From Paenibacillus sp. FSL H8-0537 (GTDB lineage: Bacteria > Bacillota > Bacilli > Paenibacillales > Paenibacillaceae), in contig NZ_CP150290.1 of NCBI RefSeq assembly GCF_038051995.1, positions 6,113,001-6,177,000 of the forward strand: 64,000 bases of DNA, given 5' to 3'. The position numbers were made by a program, and so were the translations under genes. This document shows positions 58,900-64,000 of this stretch, in pieces. The notes beneath the pieces are model-generated. The model was not told the origin of the DNA. It ran no database searches and saw nothing but the letters and a program-made list of their open reading frames with translations. Each line of letters starts with the position of its first letter. Within the stretch, counting starts at the first letter, position 1.

Positions 58900-60686
58900 A
58901 AACAAACCTCCCTTACCATTCTCAAGCAGGTTTTCCCCTCGATCTCAAACTCAAAGGTCTGCCCAGTGTCCAGACATCCCCTTCCTATCGCCAACTCTTG
59001 GGAGTGATTGACCAGATACACTTCCCGAAGCCCTGGATAATGGTAAACGAATGCCTCTATATCGGGGTTGCTGAATCGGACGGGACGGGTCACTCCTGCC
59101 GCTTCCAACACATACTCATATAATCGGTGGCAAGCTTGTTGTTCCAGACCAAAAGCGACATTCAGCAGACGTTCAATGGGTGCGTTGAGGTAATAGGCCT
59201 GACCTTTACCCCAACGACGAACCGTGAATGCAGGTGTACCAGAACAATCATATCGGCAAAGGGTTTCGGCAGTCGTGGCCCGAATAACAGGAATTTGGTC
59301 GAATCCAGCATCGCGCCAGGGAATGAAATACTGCGTATTCTCCAATTGAAACGTGCCCTGACTCTGCTCTGATAATGTGAAATCGGCAAGCTCCACGCCA
59401 AAGAGAGATTCGCCGCCAAAGCCATGCAAATAATGGCCAGGCGTGTAAAGAACCGTCCCTCCAGCCTGCACATAGTTCTTGAGCCTTTCGATGTCGCAAT
59501 GGGTCATGTGATGGGCAGAAGGAACGAATACGACCTTGTAGCGCTCCAAATCCGTTTGAGCAAATTCAAACGGTACATGAAGTCCGGTTAACAATAAATA
59601 GCTGTAAAACAAAGCGCTTCCATTCGTATACTTGTCATCCAGCGTATTCGCGTTCCCCTTCTCGAATTGTTCCGATACGTAAATCGCCACTTCGGGTCGA
59701 GCCGGAGTCCCCCCCTTTAATGCCTCTGCTAATTTTCCGCATTCCCGAAACGCATGCTCACTCTGCTTCGCTGTACCTGACTCCTCTATAAATCCGACAA
59801 ATCGCTCGCTAGGGCGCAGATGGTAAGGCTTGTCCACGCTGGAAAAATCCTTCCAGCACCAAGAGATAATCGCCTTGGCCCCATGAAGCAGACAGCTGGC
59901 CCCGCTGGCGCGGATGTAGGCCGCCCGGACTTCTTCAGAAGCTCCATACAGGCCAAACTCATCCACAATGGGAATTCCGTACAGCGAAGCAAGAGTCACG
60001 AGAAAAGGAACATATTGAGAAGCTTTGACCGAGGCGTTCGACTCGATTTGAAATGACGTCCAAAGCGGAAACCCATGAATAGCAATCCAATCTAAATCGC
60101 TGGCTATATGCTTCGCCGTCATATAATGGTTTCCAAGTAAAAAGAGAGAGTCGCTGCCCATCCACACCTTGGCCCTCGTGTCCATCTCCCTCACAGCTCG
60201 GGTCATCTTGCCAATCCATTCTTGAGATTCGCGCTCCGAAAGCCCTGTGACTGTCTCAAAATCGATATAAACCATTTCGTCCCCAATATCATAGGCAAAA
60301 ATATTCGTGTGCGTTTTTAGCTCTGCCACCACTCTCTTTACGAATGCGGCTGATCGCTCCACCATTTGCGGATCCTTCCAAAGGTTTCTGTTCTCGCGCC
60401 AAGGGAGATCGAAAAGCTGCCCATTCATCCAAATGGTCAAAATAGCGGGAACACACTGTAATTCATAACGATGAGCCAGATGAACAAACTCCGATAACCG
60501 CTGGAACATGCGTTCATCATATATTCCTTCCTCTGGCTCAAAATCGTGCCAAAAAATAAAAAATCGAATGATTGTATAACCATACTGGGACATCTGCTTA
60601 AAATCTTGTTCCATTTCTTCAGCATTCCAGTTGCGCCAAAATCCGCATCCGCTCTGCGAGGGATGATAGTTAAAACCAAGCGTCAC
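58896..60686 (-). CDS. GH-A clan glycoside hydrolase-like protein (GH42/GH5-like)
   Basis: A 596-residue cytoplasmic protein without signal peptide. Residues about 1-320 look like a TIM-barrel hydrolase of clan A: YTIIRFFIFWHDFEPEEG at the N-terminal strand, a possible acid/base Glu137 in AYDIGDEMVY and a possible nucleophile Glu243 in IPIVDEFGLYG. Residues about 335-500 resemble the beta-galactosidase trimerisation fold (AIYVSEQF... AGGTVLYTPGHYLHG). The usual Asn before the acid/base Glu is Asp here, so catalysis is not certain. In a biosynthetic operon it might trim a glycosylated intermediate or remove a protecting sugar. Start: GTG 8 nt after GGGGGAGAGG; it overlaps the aminotransferase stop (GTGA). 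Confidence 0.75.
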   Translation of the reverse strand: MTLGFNYHPSQSGCGFWRNWNAEEMEQDFKQMSQYGYTIIRFFIFWHDFEPEEGIYDERMFQRLSEFVHLAHRYELQCVPAILTIWMNGQLFDLPWRENRNLWKDPQMVERSAAFVKRVVAELKTHTNIFAYDIGDEMVYIDFETVTGLSERESQEWIGKMTRAVREMDTRAKVWMGSDSLFLLGNHYMTAKHIASDLDWIAIHGFPLWTSFQIESNASVKASQYVPFLVTLASLYGIPIVDEFGLYGASEEVRAAYIRASGASCLLHGAKAIISWCWKDFSSVDKPYHLRPSERFVGFIEESGTAKQSEHAFRECGKLAEALKGGTPARPEVAIYVSEQFEKGNANTLDDKYTNGSALFYSYLLLTGLHVPFEFAQTDLERYKVVFVPSAHHMTHCDIERLKNYVQAGGTVLYTPGHYLHGFGGESLFGVELADFTLSEQSQGTFQLENTQYFIPWRDAGFDQIPVIRATTAETLCRYDCSGTPAFTVRRWGKGQAYYLNAPIERLLNVAFGLEQQACHRLYEYVLEAAGVTRPVRFSNPDIEAFVYHYPGLREVYLVNHSQELAIGRGCLDTGQTFEFEIEGKTCLRMVREVCL

Positions 60687-61852
60687 CTCAGCATCCTCTC
60701 CCCCGCGCAGATCCGTTCAAGCTCGTCGCAAACCAAATCGACTTGCTCGAAGCTCAAATGCGGATGAAGGGGTAGTGTCAGCTCTCGCTCAGCAATGGCC
60801 TCCGCTACCGGGCAGTCCCCCTTCCGAGTCCCTTCACTTTCCATATAATATTGAAATAAATGGCAGGCAGGATAATGAACACTCGTTTGAATGCCTGCTT
60901 CTTTCAAGCGTTCAATCCACTCAGAACGGTCAGCATCCATCGGCAACAAAACAGGAAAAATATGATGGCTGCTCGCTGCTTCCGGAATGTCCGCATAAGG
61001 CAGTATCAGTTGGGGCAACGAGCGTAAGCGGTAACGGAAGCGCTGGACAAGCTGCTCCCGTGCCTGTTGATTGGCATCATATTTTTGCAATTGAATTCTC
61101 CCCATGGCCGCGCCGATATCCGTCATCCGATAGTTCATCCCTACCCCGGTCACGTTGTAAGACACAGAGCGACCGTGATGCTTGGACCAAGAACTAGTGC
61201 CCATATAGTGGGAACGATGGAGCTTCGCTTTAGCTAATAAATCTGCGTCTCTGGAAACGAGCATGCCGCCTTCGCCCGTCGTCATATTTTTCGTTGAAAA
61301 AAAACTGAAACAGCCGATGTCGCCCAGTGTACCGAGCATACCCAGCGACGTATGGACAAGCGGTCCGTGCGCGACATCTTCTATCACCTTCAGATCATGC
61401 TTTCTTGCTATCTCAAGGATGATCGGCATGTTAGCGCTGTATCCCCCATAATGGACAACCACGATACCTTTGGTGTTGGACGTTATTTTTTTCTCCAAGT
61501 CCAACGGATCCATGTTAAAATCGTGAAAGCTTTGCGAGTCAACGAATACGGGCTTAGCCCCTGCCATTTTGATACAAGCAGCTGATGCTACGAAGGTCAT
61601 GGAAGGCACGAGCACTTCATCGCCAGGTCCAATACCTAGAACGTGCATAGCCGTATGCAGCGCAGCCGTGCAGCTGTTCATGGCAACAGAGGGAAGAGGC
61701 AGACCTAAACGTTGGGAAAATTCGGCTTCGAATTGCTCCGTTTGGTGCCCCATCGTAATCCAACGATCCCTCATAACATCCGATACTGCTTTTATTTCTT
61801 CTTCGTCGATTGTTAAACTATATAATGGAACTCTCCAGTCCACGCCCTTCAC
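60683..61852 (-). CDS. DegT/DnrJ/EryC1/StrS-family aminotransferase
   Basis: A 389-residue PLP enzyme of the sugar aminotransferase family. The PLP lysine is Lys188 in CFSFFSTKNMTTGEGGML. VIEDVAHG (Asp159) supports the cofactor, and SCTAALHTAMHVLG binds its phosphate. The family aminates nucleotide-linked keto sugars; its presence points to an amino sugar in the product. Start: GTG 6 bp after the nucleotidyltransferase stop, with a weak ribosome binding site. Confidence 0.92.
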   Translation of the reverse strand: MKGVDWRVPLYSLTIDEEEIKAVSDVMRDRWITMGHQTEQFEAEFSQRLGLPLPSVAMNSCTAALHTAMHVLGIGPGDEVLVPSMTFVASAACIKMAGAKPVFVDSQSFHDFNMDPLDLEKKITSNTKGIVVVHYGGYSANMPIILEIARKHDLKVIEDVAHGPLVHTSLGMLGTLGDIGCFSFFSTKNMTTGEGGMLVSRDADLLAKAKLHRSHYMGTSSWSKHHGRSVSYNVTGVGMNYRMTDIGAAMGRIQLQKYDANQQAREQLVQRFRYRLRSLPQLILPYADIPEAASSHHIFPVLLPMDADRSEWIERLKEAGIQTSVHYPACHLFQYYMESEGTRKGDCPVAEAIAERELTLPLHPHLSFEQVDLVCDELERICAGERMLR

Positions 61853-61858
61853 CCACTC

Positions 61859-62590
61859 TCAAATGGAATTAATTGTAATTTCATCTTTTAGAAACAGCTG
61901 ACGATTCTCTAGAAAAAACCGCGATGCCTCAATCAAGCTATCTCCTGTCCCGATATCCATCCACACACCCTCATGGAGATACGAATGAACCTTATGACCA
62001 TCACTAATTAAGTTTTTAATCAAATCCGGAACACCCATCGACCGTTCATAGATGTAATTAATGACTGAAGTATTCATCATGTATACTCCCGAAGAAACGA
62101 AATAGTCAAAATCAGGCTTTTCTGTGATCCCTACGATTCGATTGTCGTCCGTTAATTCAACAACACCAAAATCGACATGAACTTTCTTTTTGGAGAGCAT
62201 CACGGAAAGCATGGAGCGATTCTCTTGATGAAAGTGATAAAATGCTCTGAAATCAAAGTCCGTCAATACATCGGCGTTCATAACGAGCATCGGCTCCTCA
62301 TTGCAAAGATCCTGCACTAAACGCAAAGCACCTATTGTGCCTAGTGACTCCTTCTCATGAGTAAAGGTAATGTTCATGCCAAAATTTGTTCTTGCGGTTA
62401 CATAATTGCGAATCGTATCAGCCTTATAGTTTAAGGCGATAGTAACCTGGGTAAAGCCCGCTTCTTTGAGCTGTCGCAAAATGATTTCTAATATCGGTGT
62501 ATCGTTCAGCGGCAGTAAAGGTTTAGGAAGCACTTTCGTGTAAGGCAGCAGCCTGATGCCCCAACCTCCTGCCATGATAACAGCCCTCAT
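61859..62590 (-). CDS. Sugar-phosphate nucleotidyltransferase
   Basis: A 243-residue enzyme of the NTP_transferase family, which joins a sugar 1-phosphate to a nucleotide. The signature MRAVIMAGGWGIRLLPYT and KVLPKPLLPLNDTP are at the N-terminus; MLVMNADVLTDFDF carries the metal-binding Asp. YLHEGVWMDIGTGDSLIEA closes the active site. It is the core single-domain length, as in mannose- or heptose-1-phosphate nucleotidyltransferases. The start ATG overlaps the glycosyltransferase stop (ATGA). Confidence 0.92.
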   Translation of the reverse strand: MRAVIMAGGWGIRLLPYTKVLPKPLLPLNDTPILEIILRQLKEAGFTQVTIALNYKADTIRNYVTARTNFGMNITFTHEKESLGTIGALRLVQDLCNEEPMLVMNADVLTDFDFRAFYHFHQENRSMLSVMLSKKKVHVDFGVVELTDDNRIVGITEKPDFDYFVSSGVYMMNTSVINYIYERSMGVPDLIKNLISDGHKVHSYLHEGVWMDIGTGDSLIEASRFFLENRQLFLKDEITINSI

Positions 62591-63672
62591 CTTAACTTCA
62601 CCTCATCTCTATGCTTTGAATAAACGTCCAACAGTGTTGCTATCATTGCATCCCATGTATGTTCCCGCTGAACCCGTTCAAGGCCGTTCGCTCCCAGTCG
62701 AACCGCATAAGCTGAATCGGACAGCAGACTCCGAATAGCTTCTGTGACGGAAGGAGCATCAGGATCCGTCACCAATCCATCTATGCCATGCCGGACAGCT
62801 TCATTTGATCCGGGAAACCGGGAAGTCACTACTGGTTTAGCGAAACTCCATGCCTCTAAGAACACAATAGGGAAAACATCAACCTTGGAAGGCAGACAAA
62901 GCAGATCGCACGCTTGCAAGGCGGCCCGTTTTATTTGTTCGTCAACCATATCCATCTCAAGCATCCGCTCGTTATGTCCATACGAAGAAAATGCTTGCAC
63001 GGAAGTTTCCGTTCGAGGTCCAATAAAGACGAACCATGCATGTGGAAACTCACTCCATATTGCGGACATCGATTCCAATATGAGTTCATAGCCTTTAAAC
63101 GTTAGCTTTCTACCTAAAAATAAAACGAGCTTAGCGGATTGCGGGATCGAGAAAGCCTGCCTGAAATCAACGGCTGACTGCTCCTCCTGCGTAACGGCGT
63201 ATTTCAGGACCGTAACCTTCTCTGGGGGAATGCCTGACGTTTCAAGAAGACTGCGCCTCTCGTGTTCCGTCCATGCAAATACCATTTGCGCATTTCTGCA
63301 CAAGTTCAATCCCAGCTCGTCATTTTCCCATAGCCGCATGTCCGAGGCCGGTGTTACATACAAAGGCTTGCCGCTGTTCAGCCAATCGTTGGCAAGCCAC
63401 AAATAGTTGGCATCTACAAAATCAAACAGATGCATCGCATCAAAGTCCCGAGATTCGATTATGAGCTTGGCTTGGCGCACGTCCGTCGGGATAAACAAAT
63501 GCTCTACTCCATGCTCTGTGCAGGCATGGAACTGCGGATACATGCTGCTGCTTAGAGCTAGCGTAACTTGTATCTCTGCGCAGACCGACAGCTGTCGGGC
63601 CGTCATCATCGCCATGTGATCAGCGCCGGATACAGAAGGGTGCGAGCTGCGGATCATAATTAACAGCCTCAT
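62587..63672 (-). CDS. Glycosyltransferase family 4
   Basis: A 361-residue GT-B-fold glycosyltransferase. The C-terminal domain has LFLGRKLTFKGYELILESM and the E-x7-E motif in FLEAWSFAKPVVTSRFPGSNEAV. No membrane segment is present. It would transfer a sugar from the nucleotide made by its neighbours to an acceptor. The start ATG at 63672 follows AAAAGG and lies 2 nt after the epimerase stop codon. Confidence 0.9.
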   Translation of the reverse strand: MRLLIMIRSSHPSVSGADHMAMMTARQLSVCAEIQVTLALSSSMYPQFHACTEHGVEHLFIPTDVRQAKLIIESRDFDAMHLFDFVDANYLWLANDWLNSGKPLYVTPASDMRLWENDELGLNLCRNAQMVFAWTEHERRSLLETSGIPPEKVTVLKYAVTQEEQSAVDFRQAFSIPQSAKLVLFLGRKLTFKGYELILESMSAIWSEFPHAWFVFIGPRTETSVQAFSSYGHNERMLEMDMVDEQIKRAALQACDLLCLPSKVDVFPIVFLEAWSFAKPVVTSRFPGSNEAVRHGIDGLVTDPDAPSVTEAIRSLLSDSAYAVRLGANGLERVQREHTWDAMIATLLDVYSKHRDEVKLR

Positions 63673-63674
63673 GA

Positions 63675-64000
63675 CTACACCTTTTCCATGGCATTGCTCA
63701 AGTACCATTCAAGTGTGTGTTGCAGCCCTTCATCCAATGACACTTTAGGCTGCAATCCGGTTAACCGTCTTAGCAGCTCTGTATCCGGACATCTTCGATC
63801 TGGCGATCCCGGAAATGGCGGAGCGTCCACAATGGGCTCTTGACAATTCATTAATCGGAACAGCTTTTGACACAGCTCACGAATGGCGATCTCCTCGTTG
63901 GCATTTCCGATATTGACTGTATGATGGCCTTCAGTCAACATGCCTATTTCATAGGTGGCCTCAACAGCATCCGTGACGTAACTGAAAGCGCGGGTTTGGT
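63675..64000 (-). CDS. NAD-dependent sugar epimerase/dehydratase, 5' end beyond window
   Basis: The last 107 codons of an extended short-chain dehydrogenase; the gene enters from the right edge. QTRAFSYVTDAVEATYEIG and HHTVNIGNANE match the C-terminal substrate domain of nucleotide-sugar epimerases and dehydratases such as GalE or RmlB. The catalytic Tyr-x-x-x-Lys lies outside the window. It is the most upstream visible gene of the operon, so the true operon start is not in view. Confidence 0.88.
   Translation of the reverse strand, partial: QTRAFSYVTDAVEATYEIGMLTEGHHTVNIGNANEEIAIRELCQKLFRLMNCQEPIVDAPPFPGSPDRRCPDTELLRRLTGLQPKVSLDEGLQHTLEWYLSNAMEKV

Overview
The window reads as a chromosomal segment of a Paenibacillus-like Firmicute. 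The evidence is the gene content: two YesN/YesM - LplA/LplB/LplC-type sugar uptake clusters, a secreted xylanolytic pair resembling XynC/XynD of Bacillus subtilis, a beta-glucoside PTS operon, strong AGGAGG-type ribosome binding sites, catabolite-responsive (cre-like) operators and frequent GTG/TTG starts. No rRNA, tRNA, CRISPR array, prophage or intact insertion sequence was seen.

Layout. 1-3.8 kb (minus strand): a xylo-oligosaccharide-type locus with two ABC permeases, a solute-binding lipoprotein and the 5' part of a GH43 gene that runs off the left edge. 4.2-7.1 kb: a TerD/TerA-like protein, then an Rrf2 regulator and a QorB-like NmrA reductase that share an operator-like palindrome. 7.1-14 kb: a disturbed region with a dispersed intergenic repeat, a DIP1984-family gene remnant, a diguanylate cyclase, an AAC(3)-family acetyltransferase, a small heme-oxidase-like membrane protein, and an MMPL transporter gene with a frameshift near its start and an in-frame fusion to a histidine-kinase ATPase fragment at its end. 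14-25 kb (minus): a xylan utilisation cluster (yesN-like regulator, yesM-like kinase, lipoprotein, two permeases, GH30 glucuronoxylanase, GH43 arabinofuranohydrolase). 25-39 kb: an HD-GYP protein, a Rossmann oxidoreductase, a beta-glucoside PTS operon with its own HPr and Enzyme I, tandem DJ-1/PfpI genes, a LysR regulator with an MmgE/PrpD gene, and an arsRBC operon. 39-46.6 kb (minus): a second, paralogous YesN/YesM/Lpl cluster without hydrolases. 46.9-48.6 kb: a DUF6273 protein and heme O synthase.

48.9-64 kb (minus, continuing past the right edge) is the most unusual part: 16 close-packed, often overlapping genes. From upstream to downstream they are a sugar epimerase, a GT4 glycosyltransferase, a sugar nucleotidyltransferase, a DegT-family aminotransferase, a GH-A-fold hydrolase, a zinc alcohol dehydrogenase, an acyl carrier protein, the 2Fe-2S subunit of a molybdenum hydroxylase, XdhC, a second carrier protein, a BCP-type peroxiredoxin, the molybdopterin and FAD subunits of the hydroxylase, an acyl-CoA dehydrogenase and two divergent KAS III-like proteins. 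I infer a biosynthetic operon for a glycosylated small molecule or lipid in which carrier-protein-bound acyl groups are oxidised. I do not recognise this combination as a described pathway.

Polysaccharide use ties much of the rest together: xylan is cut outside the cell by the GH30 and GH43 enzymes, the products enter through ABC transporters under two-component and probably CcpA control, and beta-glucosides enter through the PTS.
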